Source: Pseudomonas brassicacearum
GTDB taxonomy: Bacteria; Pseudomonadota; Gammaproteobacteria; Pseudomonadales; Pseudomonadaceae
Assembly (NCBI RefSeq): GCF_000585995.1
Contig: NZ_CP007410.1
Coordinates: 3,995,430 to 4,059,429, forward strand
Direction: 5' to 3'
Length of the DNA stretch: 64,000 nucleotides
The notes beneath the pieces were generated by a model. It was not told where the DNA came from and ran no database searches. It saw nothing but the letters and a program-made list of their open reading frames with translations. Of this stretch, positions 17,515-26,839 are shown piece by piece. The translations under genes and the position numbers were made by a program. Every line of letters starts with the position of its first letter. Position 1 is the first letter of the stretch.

Positions 17515-18566
17515 CACGGGGTACCCACCGGCTGTTCAGCGGCCGCCCGCTCGGACTCGATCAAACGACGCAGGACCCGGCGGCAGCGCACGGCACCGGC
17601 ATCGACCGGCAGCAACACAGGGTTAAGGCCAAGCAATTCAACCTCGCCAATCTGACGCTGCTGGGCCTCGACCATGGGTTTGTCTTCATCGGAAAAAATG
17701 CCGATCAACATCTTCTGGACAAAGGCATTCAACTGTTCATTGTGCTGCTCGAAACTGCGCGTGTTGGCGAAGAAGTAATGGGTATTCGTTGCGTCCTGTG
17801 GGGTCATCAGGTGCAGGTTCCAAGTCACCGGCCCCTCCTCCCTCGGGCGCCCTGGCGCGGTGGCGCCACTGCCCAGCAGCATCAGGCCGGGCGCATGCCA
17901 GATCACCTCGGCCCAGACGTCTGCCCGAGTCGGGTCTTCAAGATGCGCGCCGAACGCCGGCGGGGGCACGTCGTCAGGGGCCCACCAGCTGATGCGCACG
18001 CGATCATTGGACAGTTCCTCGACGCTGGCGCGCACCCGTGACAACGCACCGCCACCCAGCGTATCGGGGTGCAGGAAATCAACATGGCTCAGATCCATGA
18101 TGTTGTCCGACAGCAGCTCGTAGTGGGCGCGGGTAGGCAAATACCCATTGCCCTTGGCATGGGTTGGCGCCTGCTCAAAAAAGGAAAAATCGGGAATCAG
18201 CGCATCGCTGGCCAGTGCCGGATCGCCAGGCCAGACCCAGATCGCCCCATGGCGTTCAACGGCAGGGAACGAGCGCACACAGGCGGCCTTGGGGATACTG
18301 CCTTCGCCATGGGGATTGTGCGTGCATTGGCCGTGGCCATCGAAACGCAAGCCGTGGTACGGGCATTGAACGCTGTCGCCGACAATCTTGCCCATGCGCA
18401 GCGGGGCAAACCGATGTGGGCAGCGATCATCGATCGCCTGGACCGCGCCCTGGCTGTCGCGAAAGAACAGGATGGGCCGCTCGACAATGGTTCTTCCAAG
18501 CAGCGCTCCCGGCACAAGCTCGTCTGCCCAGCCAGCGATGTACCAGGTGTTGAGCAAATAATTCAT
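17514..18566 (-). CDS. Rieske non-heme iron oxygenase, VanA-like
   Basis: A 350-residue aromatic O-demethylase or hydroxylase subunit. The ATG at 18566 has GAGGAG six bases upstream, giving the canonical start [13 protein letters not shown]; longer frames are not supported. Rieske cluster ligands: CPHRFAPL and CPYHGLRF. Mononuclear iron ligands: [13 protein letters not shown]. Size and N-terminus fit the VanA group (O-demethylases, sterol and dicamba-type oxygenases). With the VanB-like partner it forms a two-component oxygenase. An A-rich AATAAGAACAAC motif overlaps the leader, suggesting Crc/Hfq repression. Vanillate itself is possible, but the surrounding transport genes suggest a bulkier substrate. 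Confidence 0.87.
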   Translation of the reverse strand: MNYLLNTWYIAGWADELVPGALLGRTIVERPILFFRDSQGAVQAIDDRCPHRFAPLRMGKIVGDSVQCPYHGLRFDGHGQCTHNPHGEGSIPKAACVRSFPAVERHGAIWVWPGDPALASDALIPDFSFFEQAPTHAKGNGYLPTRAHYELLSDNIMDLSHVDFLHPDTLGGGALSRVRASVEELSNDRVRISWWAPDDVPPPAFGAHLEDPTRADVWAEVIWHAPGLMLLGSGATAPGRPREEGPVTWNLHLMTPQDATNTHYFFANTRSFEQHNEQLNAFVQKMLIGIFSDEDKPMVEAQQRQIGEVELLGLNPVLLPVDAGAVRCRRVLRRLIESERAAAEQPVGTP

Positions 18567-18578
18567 GATGATCTCCTC

Positions 18579-18590
18579 GTTGTTCTTATT
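18579..18590 (-). promoter_or_regulatory. Crc/Hfq-type A-rich motif before the VanA-like gene
   Basis: On the minus strand this reads AATAAGAACAAC, overlapping AAnAAnAA units immediately 5' of the GAGGAG ribosome site of the oxygenase gene. Regulation is inferred from known Pseudomonas practice. Confidence 0.5.
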
Positions 18591-18615
18591 TTGATAAAGC
18601 GCCGAATGGGGCAGA

Positions 18616-19818
18616 TCAGCGTTCAGGGTCCACGGCGACGATGGCGGGAAAAGCTGTCCCGCGGCCACGCAACCGAATGCAAGCCACGGCCACCAAGAGT
18701 TGAACGCCCGCAACGATCCCTAGCGCGGCTGGCAAAACGCTGCTCACCCCACCCGTGATAGCCAGCACCACCAGCGGGCTGACGAACTCACCGGCAAAAA
18801 ACATCGACGTGAAGCCGCCGGCGGCGCGGCCGCGCTGGTGGAAGTCAACCTGGGCCATGATCCAGGTGAGCAAGGTCGGCATCATCAGGCCAATGCCCAG
18901 GCCATTGATCAGGACGGCGAACACCACCAGCCCGTGGCTGCCGGCCGCCGCCATCAGCCCGCCGCCGATACCGGCCGTGGCGAAGGCCAGGAGCATTTTC
19001 CGGTACACCGGCATGCCGCTCAGCAAGCGAAAACCCAAGGCGCCGGCCAGCACGCCGAGCTGACTGGCGCCCATGGTCAATCCGATCTGCTGCGAGCCGT
19101 CGACATGCAGCAGGTTGAGCAGGAAACCGACCTGTACCGGCACGATGAACAGGCTCAGGCCTGCCAGGAACGCCAGTCCATACAATGGAGCCAGGACGCG
19201 CCAGGGGAACGCCGTTCTTACCGCCGTTGCCGCTGTGACTTCACGCGCACGCGGCTCCCATAGCAGCCAGGCCATCAACGGCAGAAGCACCAGTCCTAAC
19301 CCATACAGGGCAAATGGGGTGCGCCAACCGTGCTCGCCGAGCACGCCACCGACGGCAATGAAAATCGCCGCCGCCAGCGAGGTGGCGACCATTTGCAGGG
19401 CGAACATGCGCTCACGCCGCGCACCGCTGTAGTAGTCACCCATCATCGTGGTGCAACAGGTCATGATCGCCGCCTCGGCCAAGCCGATACCGGCGCGGCT
19501 GATCACGATGGCCGACAGCGACTCCAACCAGAAAGGCAACACGCCACAGAGGGTGTAGAGAAACATCGCACCGATCAGCAACGGCTTGCGCCCGAGCCGG
19601 TCGGCGATGATTCCCGCGACGGGGGCCAGCAGCGCAATCATCAGCGCCGGTAACGTCAAGGCCACGGGCACCAGCACCGCCACACCCGGTGTGTCGGCGA
19701 AATGCTCTTGCATACGCGGCAATACAGGCGCCAGCAGGACCGCACCCAGCACCGGCAAGCAACTGCCGAGCAACAGCAACAATGACTGCGGCAAGCCCGC
19801 CTGGCGCTCAACGTTCAT
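18616..19818 (-). CDS. MFS transporter
   Basis: A 400-residue major facilitator with about 12 hydrophobic segments and the loop signature GIIADRLGRKPLLIG near 75. It starts with MNVERQ after a GGAGG site about seven bases upstream. It probably imports a pathway substrate or exports an intermediate or toxic analogue across the inner membrane. It ends 49 bases before the Rieske oxygenase start and follows the RND/MMPL gene closely, so it belongs to the same long operon. Substrate unknown. Confidence 0.85.
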   Translation of the reverse strand: MNVERQAGLPQSLLLLLGSCLPVLGAVLLAPVLPRMQEHFADTPGVAVLVPVALTLPALMIALLAPVAGIIADRLGRKPLLIGAMFLYTLCGVLPFWLESLSAIVISRAGIGLAEAAIMTCCTTMMGDYYSGARRERMFALQMVATSLAAAIFIAVGGVLGEHGWRTPFALYGLGLVLLPLMAWLLWEPRAREVTAATAVRTAFPWRVLAPLYGLAFLAGLSLFIVPVQVGFLLNLLHVDGSQQIGLTMGASQLGVLAGALGFRLLSGMPVYRKMLLAFATAGIGGGLMAAAGSHGLVVFAVLINGLGIGLMMPTLLTWIMAQVDFHQRGRAAGGFTSMFFAGEFVSPLVVLAITGGVSSVLPAALGIVAGVQLLVAVACIRLRGRGTAFPAIVAVDPER

Positions 19819-19924
19819 CGCGCACCTCCGAGGGTTGGGCCGCGCAAAACGCCATGCCGAAGGCGCTCAGGCCGGCGATGAGGTCAAGCCAGAGAGGCTG
19901 CTGGAACAGATACAGACGAGGCAT
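19808..19924 (-). CDS. Possible 38-residue small protein between RND and MFS genes
   Basis: A short frame starts at ATG 19924 with AAGGA seven bases upstream and encodes a peptide with a hydrophobic middle (LWLDLIAGLSAFGMAF). Its stop overlaps the first codons of the MFS gene by 11 bases, so it could be a leader that couples translation of the transporter or a small membrane peptide. The ribosome site and overlap support it; there is no homology evidence. Confidence 0.35.
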   Translation of the reverse strand: MPRLYLFQQPLWLDLIAGLSAFGMAFCAAQPSEVRDER

Positions 19925-19941
19925 GGCATGGTCCTTTCTTG

Positions 19942-22476
19942 TTATGGCGCGACTTGATTAGCCGCTGCTTGTTCGTGGCCGGAAGTCTTCTTGCTCTGCG
20001 AGCGCTGCACACGGGCCGCCTCCGCCGTGGCGCCGATGAGCGGCACATTCATCGGGCGACTGGTCTCATCCAAGGGTTCAGGCGCGGCCCGTCCCTTGCT
20101 GACACGCTTGCTCGGCAACAGGAAGTGCGCCAGGGCCGGCAGCAGCACCAGCGCCCCGACCATGTTCAAGACGAACATGAAGGCCAGCAGCACGCCCATG
20201 TCGGCCTGGAACTTGATCGGCGAAAGCATCCAGGTGGCCACGCCAATCGCCAGGGTCACACCGGTCAGCATCACCACCTTGCCGGTGGATAGCAGCGCCC
20301 GGTAATACGACTCCGACAGGCTTGTACCCTGGCGCATATGCCCGAGCAGGATGCTCATCACGTAAAGCGCGTAGTCGACCCCGATACCCACGCCGAGGGC
20401 GATGACCGGCAGGGTCGCGACCTTGACGCCGATGTTCAGCCAGACCATCAGCGCTTCACAGAGGATCGAGGTGAGCATCAGCGGAATCACCGCACAAATC
20501 GTGGCGCGCCAGGAACGGAAGGTGATCAGGCACAGCAGGATCACCGCCCCGTAGACCCAGAACAGCATTTCGCGATTGGCCTGCTTGACCACGATATTGG
20601 TCGCTGCTTCGATCCCGGCATTGCCAGCGGCAAGGAGGAACTGCACCTCGTCGGTATTGTTCGCAGCGGCGAACCGTTCGACGTGCTCCACCAGGCGGGT
20701 CAGGGTTTGCGCCTTGTGGTCGGAGAGGTAGACATACAGTGTCAGCAGGCTGCAGTCTTCGTTGTACAGCCCGCGGGGCGCACCGGCGGTGACCATGTTG
20801 AGCATCGCCTGGTTGTTCTGCAGCTCGTACCACTTCGGGTTGCCTTCGCTGAGGCCGACCAGCATCCGACGGTTAAGCAGCGCCAGCGAATTGGTCGAAT
20901 CCACACCAGGCAAGGTGCGCAGTTGCCAGTCGAGGGCATCGACCTTGCTCAGGATGTCGTAGCGCGAACAGGCGCTGGCCGGCGTCTTGATCATGACCGC
21001 GAACAGATCGCTGCTGGCGCCGTAATGCTGGGTCAGGAACGCGTCATCCTGGTTGTAGCGCGAGTCGGCCCGCAACTCCGGGGCACCGGCGTCGAGATCG
21101 CCGACTTTCAATTGCAGGCTGACCACGAAGCCGACAGTCGCCAGTGCCAGGCTCAGGGCAATGCACAGCGCAGCCCAGCGACGCTGGGTGAACAGGTCGA
21201 GGAAGCGCCAGAACCCGTGGCGATTCTGGCCGGCTTGTTCGGCGTGTTCGCTTTTCAGACTCAGGCGCGCAGCACGGCGGCTGACGCCCACATAGGAAAG
21301 CAGCACTGGCAGCAGGATCAGATTGGTGAAGATCAGCACAGCCACGCCGATGCTGGCAATCATCGCCAGGTCCTGGATCACCTGGATCTTGATGATCATC
21401 AGCACCGCAAAGCCCACCGCGTCGCAGAGCAATGCGGTGAGACCGGCGAGAAACAGGCGGCGGAAGGTGAAGCGTGCGGCGACCACACGGTGCATGCCAC
21501 GACCGATGTCCTGCATGATGCCGTTCATCTTCTGTGCGCCATGGCTCATGCCAATGGCAAACACCAAAAACGGCACCAGCACCGAATAAGGGTCCAGTTG
21601 ATAGCCCAGCAACGGCAGCAGGCCGAGCTGCCAGACCACCGCCACCAGCGAGCAGAACACCACCAGCGAGGTGCTGCGTATGCAGCGGGTGTACCAGTAG
21701 AGCACCACGGCGGTGATCAGGATGGCCACGGCAAAGAACATCAGGATCTGCCGCAGGCCGGCGATCAGGTCACCGACTTTCTTGGCGAAACCGGTGATGC
21801 GAATGTCGATGCTATCGCTCTGGTATTGGCTGCGCAGCGACTCCAGTTGTTGCGACAGTTTGGTGTAGTCCAGTGGCTGGCCGTCGGGGGTGCGCTGCAG
21901 CAGCGGGACATGGATGATGCTCGAAGCGTGGTCGAAAGCCACCAACTGACCGATCTCGTTAGACAGCTGCACATTGCGCCGCAATGCCGCGAGGCTGGCG
22001 TCGCCACCATCGTAGTTGTCCGGAATCACCGGTCCACCGTCCAGGCCCGCTTCGGTCACCGCCACCCAGCGTGTGGCCGGTGTCCACAGCGACTTCATGT
22101 ACGCTCGGTCGACACCGGGCAGCAGGTAGACTTTGTCGCTCAACGCCTGCAGGGTCTTGAGGTAGGCGCTGTCGTAGATGTCGCCTCGCTTGTTGACCAC
22201 GGCAATGCGCACCGCGTTACCCAGCCCGCTCAGTTCCTGTTGGTGCTCCAGGTAGTTGGCGATATAGGGATGATGGGTGGGGATCATTTTTTCGAAACTG
22301 GCATTCAACTCGACACGGCTGGACTGCCAACCGAGCACCAGCGTGGTCGCCAGGCACAACAGCAACACCCACAGACGATGGTTGAACAAGGCTCGCTCAA
22401 GTACCGAGCCGGAACGCGGATCAAAGTCATCGAAGGCATTGTCAGGGGACGGGGTGAAATGGATAGGGGACGTCAT
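19942..22476 (-). CDS. RND/MMPL-family exporter-like membrane protein
   Basis: An 844-residue protein with two repeats of a membrane helix, a large periplasmic loop and a bundle of five or six helices, the MMPL/RND arrangement (QILMFFAVAILITAVVLYW and MLFWVYGAVILLCLI open the two bundles). Conserved intramembrane segments include VFAIGMSHGAQKM and ALGVGIGVDYALYVMS. The ATG at 22476 lies five bases after the YCF48 stop with GGAG upstream. These RND proteins co-occur with YCF48, DUF1329 and DUF1302 proteins and are thought to move hydrophobic molecules or lipids across the envelope. The long Lys/Arg-rich C-terminal tail is cytoplasmic. Confidence 0.85.
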   Translation of the reverse strand: MTSPIHFTPSPDNAFDDFDPRSGSVLERALFNHRLWVLLLCLATTLVLGWQSSRVELNASFEKMIPTHHPYIANYLEHQQELSGLGNAVRIAVVNKRGDIYDSAYLKTLQALSDKVYLLPGVDRAYMKSLWTPATRWVAVTEAGLDGGPVIPDNYDGGDASLAALRRNVQLSNEIGQLVAFDHASSIIHVPLLQRTPDGQPLDYTKLSQQLESLRSQYQSDSIDIRITGFAKKVGDLIAGLRQILMFFAVAILITAVVLYWYTRCIRSTSLVVFCSLVAVVWQLGLLPLLGYQLDPYSVLVPFLVFAIGMSHGAQKMNGIMQDIGRGMHRVVAARFTFRRLFLAGLTALLCDAVGFAVLMIIKIQVIQDLAMIASIGVAVLIFTNLILLPVLLSYVGVSRRAARLSLKSEHAEQAGQNRHGFWRFLDLFTQRRWAALCIALSLALATVGFVVSLQLKVGDLDAGAPELRADSRYNQDDAFLTQHYGASSDLFAVMIKTPASACSRYDILSKVDALDWQLRTLPGVDSTNSLALLNRRMLVGLSEGNPKWYELQNNQAMLNMVTAGAPRGLYNEDCSLLTLYVYLSDHKAQTLTRLVEHVERFAAANNTDEVQFLLAAGNAGIEAATNIVVKQANREMLFWVYGAVILLCLITFRSWRATICAVIPLMLTSILCEALMVWLNIGVKVATLPVIALGVGIGVDYALYVMSILLGHMRQGTSLSESYYRALLSTGKVVMLTGVTLAIGVATWMLSPIKFQADMGVLLAFMFVLNMVGALVLLPALAHFLLPSKRVSKGRAAPEPLDETSRPMNVPLIGATAEAARVQRSQSKKTSGHEQAAANQVAP

Positions 22477-22480
22477 GATC

Positions 22481-23584
22481 TCACTCCGAAGCGGCAGTGG
22501 ATGGCTGCGCAATACGCTGCAGCCCAGTGAAACCGGCGACGATCAGGCTGCCATCGGCGGCCTCGACCAGACTTGAAACAGGCCTGCCCAAGGGCTTGCC
22601 CAGTGGTAGCAGTGCCGCCCCGGTCAGCTCACTGTTGCGAAACAGCACACCGCTCTGGTTGACCAGGAGCACCCGGCCGTCGGCCAGGCGGGTGGCGTCG
22701 TTGAAGGAAATCGGCATGGGGACTGACAGGCGTTGGAAGCTGTCGCCACCATCCTTGGAGATAAAGGCGTTGCCCCTCAGACCGCCAACCAACAGAGCGC
22801 CATCGGCGCGGCTCTGCAGGGTGAAGAAACTGCCATCGTAAGGACTTTCCAGTTGACTGAACGAAACCGCGTCGTCATCCGAGCGCGCCAGGTAACCCTG
22901 CTCGCCAGCGAGGAACCAGCGTGACCCCTGATGACTGATGGCGTACAGGTGCATCCCGTTCGGGTTGACGATGTGTCCCATCCGCGATTGCCAGGTGGCG
23001 CCACCATCGGTGGTCCACAGCGCCAGCCCGTAGGCCCCCACGATCAGCCCGTGTTGTGCATCGATGAAATCAAGCGCCAGGAAGGGCTTATCCGCGCCAT
23101 CGGCGACGAGACGCTCGGCACTTTGTACGCGTGCCAATGCATCCTCCGGGTTGGCAGCCGTGGCCTGGTCGGCCTTGGCTGTCTCCAGTTCGAGCTGCGC
23201 CGCACGTGCGCCGTCGAGTTGCAGCGTCCAGTGCTCGCCACCATCGCGGGTGACCAATACCACGCCAGCGTGACCCACTGCCCAGCCATTGCGCGCATCG
23301 ACAAACTGCACCGCCGTCAGGCTGACCGAAACCGGTACCGGGGCCTGACGCCAGCTTTGCCCGTTGTCGTCGGAGAGCAGCACCAGGCCGCGCTCGCCCA
23401 CGGCCACCAGACGTGTGCCGGCCCGCGCCAGATCGATCAATACGCTCTTCTGCGCCGCCGGCACCGGCATGGCCGGAGTGCTCAACGGTGCACCCACGGC
23501 AGTCGGCCCTGCCAAGCACTCGCTCGTGGCGAAGGGCAAATACAGGGCCAAGAGCACAGCGCTCGCCTGACTGATTCTGTTCAT
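22481..23584 (-). CDS. YCF48/BNR-type beta-propeller, periplasmic
   Basis: A 367-residue secreted protein: signal peptide at residues 1-25 (ALYLPFATSECLA), then repeated blades with the Asp-box pattern (LLSDDNGQSWRQ, VTRDGGEHWTLQ, WTTDGGATWQS, ISKDGGDSFQR). This is the YCF48/sialidase-like propeller seen with the RND, DUF1329 and DUF1302 quartet. It probably scaffolds the transport complex in the periplasm. It lies 72 bases after DUF1329 and just before the RND gene, so all are co-transcribed. Confidence 0.85.
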   Translation of the reverse strand: MNRISQASAVLLALYLPFATSECLAGPTAVGAPLSTPAMPVPAAQKSVLIDLARAGTRLVAVGERGLVLLSDDNGQSWRQAPVPVSVSLTAVQFVDARNGWAVGHAGVVLVTRDGGEHWTLQLDGARAAQLELETAKADQATAANPEDALARVQSAERLVADGADKPFLALDFIDAQHGLIVGAYGLALWTTDGGATWQSRMGHIVNPNGMHLYAISHQGSRWFLAGEQGYLARSDDDAVSFSQLESPYDGSFFTLQSRADGALLVGGLRGNAFISKDGGDSFQRLSVPMPISFNDATRLADGRVLLVNQSGVLFRNSELTGAALLPLGKPLGRPVSSLVEAADGSLIVAGFTGLQRIAQPSTAASE

Positions 23585-23656
23585 AACCTAACCTCGGAAA
23601 AACACTCGCACCCCAAGGGCAGACCGACAGGCCTGCCCTTCACGCTCAGCTCAGAC

Positions 23657-25027
23657 TCAACGCACGCCGCGACCGGCCATCGCCGCTGGCGAGAACTCCG
23701 AGGCCTTGTAGCGATCGACCGCGTGATACTGATCCGGCAATCCGGCGTAGACGTTCTGGATAAACCACGCACCCGAAGTCAGGTCATAAAAACCGGCAGA
23801 CAGTTGCACCACAGCTGGCAAGTCGGGCAGTACGGAAGGCAGGGACCAGAGGGTCTTGGCCAGTTGGCCGCTGGCGTCCCAACGGTCGCCGAGCAGGGCT
23901 TGCCAGGTGTCTTCGTCGAGGTAGTAGCGACCTTTGGGCAGCTGGTGACGCTTGCCGGCGGCCAACGTCGCCTCGACTACCCAGACGCGGTGCAACTCCC
24001 AACGCACGTAGTCAGGATTCAGATGATGCTTGGCGAACAGGTCTTGCGGCTGGGCAGCGGTCTGCACCTTGTTGGTGTTGTAGGGAACATACATTTCCTG
24101 CTTGCCCACCAATTTCCAGTCGAACCGGTCCGTACGTCCCTGCCACACGAACAGTTCGTCGAAGGACATGACCCCGGCGGTGGACGGCGTCGGTGTATCG
24201 CAGCAGGCGTTGGGCAGCGTGCGCACCCGGCGCTGACCGGCCAGATAGACATGAGCCTGGGATTTTTCGCCGTTGATGTTCTCGCGTCCCAGGATCTGTT
24301 CGCCGGCACGAATCGCCGGGCCGGAATTGACAAAGTGCACCTGCCAGTAGTCACCCGAGTAGTTTTCAGGGCCAGCCTCCTCGTAGTAGTAGGGCATCTC
24401 CTGGGTCAACAGGCCGTCGCTGGTCATTACCTGATTACCGTCGGCCGTCATCAGATAGTGGCGAAAATGCGCCGCCACCGAGGTGCCGCGCCAGTTCAGC
24501 AGGTGGTTCCAGATGGCTTCGGTACCGTTTTGTGGAATCGGAAAGGGGATTCCGCCATAGGCGCCGTCGGGGATCAGGCCGGCGCTGCTGTCGACCAGTT
24601 TGGCGCGGGTCGCATTCTTGAACGTGTTGTCATAGACCCACTGCGGCGCGGCGGCTGTGCGCCGGGTCGGATAGACATCGATGCGATAGCTGTCCGGGAA
24701 GCGTTTGAACAGCTCTTTGGTGCCGTCGCTGAGCTTGTCGGCGTACTTGGCCAGGTTCTGGGCGGTGATGCTGTACAAGGGTTTGTCCGCGGCAAACGGA
24801 TCGCCCCGCTTGCCGCCCGGGACGTAGCCTGGATCGACCTTGGTGTAGCCACCGTCCCAGGCCGGGATGCTGCCGTCGGCATTGCCCGCCTTCTCGGCAC
24901 CGAAGGGTGTCAGGGTCTTGCCCAGCGCGGCCGCTTGTTCAGCGCTGGCGGCCAGGGTCATCGGCGCGGCAGCGGCCAGCAGGGTTAAGCACAAGGCCTT
25001 TAGAGTGAACTGAATGGTCATGCGCAA
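23657..25027 (-). CDS. DUF1329 protein, periplasmic lipid-carrier-like
   Basis: A 456-residue exported protein with a clear signal peptide (KALCLTLLAAAAPMTLAA). It has typical DUF1329 segments: LGKTLTPFGAEKAGNADGSIPAWDGG near the mature N-terminus, the aromatic/Pro region FKRFPDSYRIDVYPTRR, and the C-terminal SGAWFIQNVYAGLPDQYHA. DUF1329 proteins are related in fold to LolA/LolB-type lipid carriers and pair with DUF1302. Six bases separate it from the DUF1302 gene. The role proposed is periplasmic shuttling of a hydrophobic molecule; the family is firm, the cargo unknown. Confidence 0.88.
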   Translation of the reverse strand: MRMTIQFTLKALCLTLLAAAAPMTLAASAEQAAALGKTLTPFGAEKAGNADGSIPAWDGGYTKVDPGYVPGGKRGDPFAADKPLYSITAQNLAKYADKLSDGTKELFKRFPDSYRIDVYPTRRTAAAPQWVYDNTFKNATRAKLVDSSAGLIPDGAYGGIPFPIPQNGTEAIWNHLLNWRGTSVAAHFRHYLMTADGNQVMTSDGLLTQEMPYYYEEAGPENYSGDYWQVHFVNSGPAIRAGEQILGRENINGEKSQAHVYLAGQRRVRTLPNACCDTPTPSTAGVMSFDELFVWQGRTDRFDWKLVGKQEMYVPYNTNKVQTAAQPQDLFAKHHLNPDYVRWELHRVWVVEATLAAGKRHQLPKGRYYLDEDTWQALLGDRWDASGQLAKTLWSLPSVLPDLPAVVQLSAGFYDLTSGAWFIQNVYAGLPDQYHAVDRYKASEFSPAAMAGRGVR

Positions 25028-25033
25028 ATCCTC

Positions 25034-26713
25034 TTAGAACGTGGTCTTGACGGAGAAAGCCAGGTAATCCCGGTCCTTCAACGACTGCTTGTAATTGAAC
25101 TGGTTGGCGGCGTTGAGGCTGGTGTCCTCGGGACCGTAGAAGTGGGTGTAGGTCAGCCCTACGGTCACTTGGTCCAGGTAGGTGGCGGAGACGCCGATGT
25201 TCATGTCCCCTCCTCTATCGGGGCCAAACCCGCTGATCACCGCCGACTTGCCCATGGGGAAGTAGCTGATGCCCAGCGGCACGCTGATATCGACGCCAGG
25301 GAAAAACTGGCGATAGGTGGGCGTGTACACCAGCTTCAGGCCCAGGCCGTCATCGGTGGCGTTAGGGTCGAGGGCTGCGCGGTTCCTGGTCACGGCCAAC
25401 AGGCGGTTCCAAGCCACTTCCCCTGTCAGGCTCGCTTCATTGGCGACGAAGGAAGGGCCCAGCGACGCCAGGACGTTGAGGTTGACGTGGGCCGTCCGGC
25501 CAACGGCGTACAAGGCGTCATCGTTGTTGTCCGCGTCGACACCCGCCAGGACGGTCTGGGCGTTGGACACCAGCGGCATGTTCCAGCGCATGGATGCCTC
25601 ACCGGCAAAGCTGTACTCGTCCACGGAAGTCGCGAAACTGGCGCCCAGGACGCGGATATCTTCCGGGTAAACCCAGGAATATTCGCCGACTTGCCCGGTA
25701 CTGAAGTTCGGCCCGGTGGCATTCGGCTTCAAGTACAGCGTTGGGGTTTTCTCGTGATATTGGAGCGCGTACAGACCGTAATCCGTCGTCCCGGTGTTGT
25801 ACTTGAGCTGCAGGCCGCCTTGGCCGGAGCTCCTGGCTTTCTTGTCCTTGCCATGGAAAAACGCGGCCGGGCTGTTGGCATTGCCGCCAAGAAAATCCGG
25901 AAACGGCCCGCCAGTGATCAGCCGTTCATTGCCGTCGCCGATGGTATCGCTGGTGGAGAAGTAGCTACCGGCACCCGGTAAGCGGGTGGCTTCCCACTCC
26001 AACTGGTAGAAGGCACCCAATGACACGTCATCGGTCAGTTGGTAGGCGGTCGAGAGTTGATTGACCGGCCGGGTGATTTCCTTGAATTGGGTGTTGGGTA
26101 CCGATTGCGCCTTGACCACGTCCACTGGCGCCATGGCACCGGCAATGCCGTTGCCGCCAAAGAACAGGCTCTCACCCCAGATCAGGCCATGACGCCCCGC
26201 GCGAACCGATAAGGCACGGTCGGCCAGCTCACCGTTCCAGTAGACAAAGGCATCCAGCAGCTCACCGTCACCGCCGTGCAGTTGACGGGTGTCGCTGGTG
26301 AATTCGTCGAAGCCCACCGAACGTTGGTTGGCACTGGCCGCGTCGTTGTTGTCGTTGCGGTCCTGGTAGACGGTGTCGTACCAAGCTGCACCGCTCAGAC
26401 GGGCCCCAAAGTTGTGAAAACCGATGTCCAGTTCGGAAAGAATATCCAGGCGATTGGAGATCAGCCCCTTGCCGAAGTTGTGATCGCCGTCATTCTGGTT
26501 CAGCGCCGTCTGCCCTTCGCTGAGTTTGCTGCTGGGGTCCTTCAGGCGCCAGGCCGCGCTGTACTTCAGCGTGTTGTCCCAGCGCAAGCTGAGATCGGGA
26601 TTGCCGGTATCGATCTGAAACGCCTGGGCAGCCGAAGCGCCAAGCCCCAGGCTGGCAGCAAGGGTCAGGGTGAAGGGGACACGCCGCGAGGCAGCGAGCT
26701 TGCGAGTAGCCAT
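25034..26713 (-). CDS. DUF1302 outer-membrane beta-barrel protein
   Basis: A 559-residue protein with a signal peptide (FTLTLAASLGLGASAAQA) followed by DUF1302 features: FQIDTGNPDLSLRWDNTLKYSAAWRL at the mature start, RAGRHGLIWGESLFFGGNGIAGAMAPVDV near 170, and alternating strands ending in the aromatic tail YLAFSVKTTF typical of barrel insertion signals. It is probably an outer-membrane channel that passes the pathway substrate to the DUF1329 carrier and RND pump. First gene of the long minus-strand operon; the leader carries an A-rich AACAACAATAA motif. Confidence 0.88.
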   Translation of the reverse strand: MATRKLAASRRVPFTLTLAASLGLGASAAQAFQIDTGNPDLSLRWDNTLKYSAAWRLKDPSSKLSEGQTALNQNDGDHNFGKGLISNRLDILSELDIGFHNFGARLSGAAWYDTVYQDRNDNNDAASANQRSVGFDEFTSDTRQLHGGDGELLDAFVYWNGELADRALSVRAGRHGLIWGESLFFGGNGIAGAMAPVDVVKAQSVPNTQFKEITRPVNQLSTAYQLTDDVSLGAFYQLEWEATRLPGAGSYFSTSDTIGDGNERLITGGPFPDFLGGNANSPAAFFHGKDKKARSSGQGGLQLKYNTGTTDYGLYALQYHEKTPTLYLKPNATGPNFSTGQVGEYSWVYPEDIRVLGASFATSVDEYSFAGEASMRWNMPLVSNAQTVLAGVDADNNDDALYAVGRTAHVNLNVLASLGPSFVANEASLTGEVAWNRLLAVTRNRAALDPNATDDGLGLKLVYTPTYRQFFPGVDISVPLGISYFPMGKSAVISGFGPDRGGDMNIGVSATYLDQVTVGLTYTHFYGPEDTSLNAANQFNYKQSLKDRDYLAFSVKTTF

Positions 26714-26727
26714 CGAAGTAACCCTCT

Positions 26728-26738
26728 TTATTGTTGTT
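26728..26738 (-). promoter_or_regulatory. Crc/Hfq-type A-rich motif before DUF1302 gene
   Basis: On the minus strand the sequence is AACAACAATAA, giving overlapping AAnAAnAA units 15 bases upstream of the DUF1302 start and just before its AGAGG ribosome site. Regulation by Crc/Hfq is inferred. Confidence 0.5.
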
Positions 26739-26839
26739 GTATGTCAGCTCTTCAGGTAAACAGCGCCCGCCGTCGAGCCAGGCCAGACCTGCACGGGCAT
26801 GAACATCCTTGGGAAAGTGAAATCAGTCCTGCCGGCGCC

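Noticed and set aside
20338..22530. 730-codon open frame antisense to the RND gene
   Set aside because: GC-rich codon-position shadow: low complexity in Asp/Gln/His/Arg, no domain, and the opposite strand encodes a clear RND protein with membrane helices.
22931..24988. Long plus-strand frame across YCF48 and DUF1329
   Set aside because: It spans two well-supported minus-strand genes and their gap, with no recognisable domain or ribosome site.
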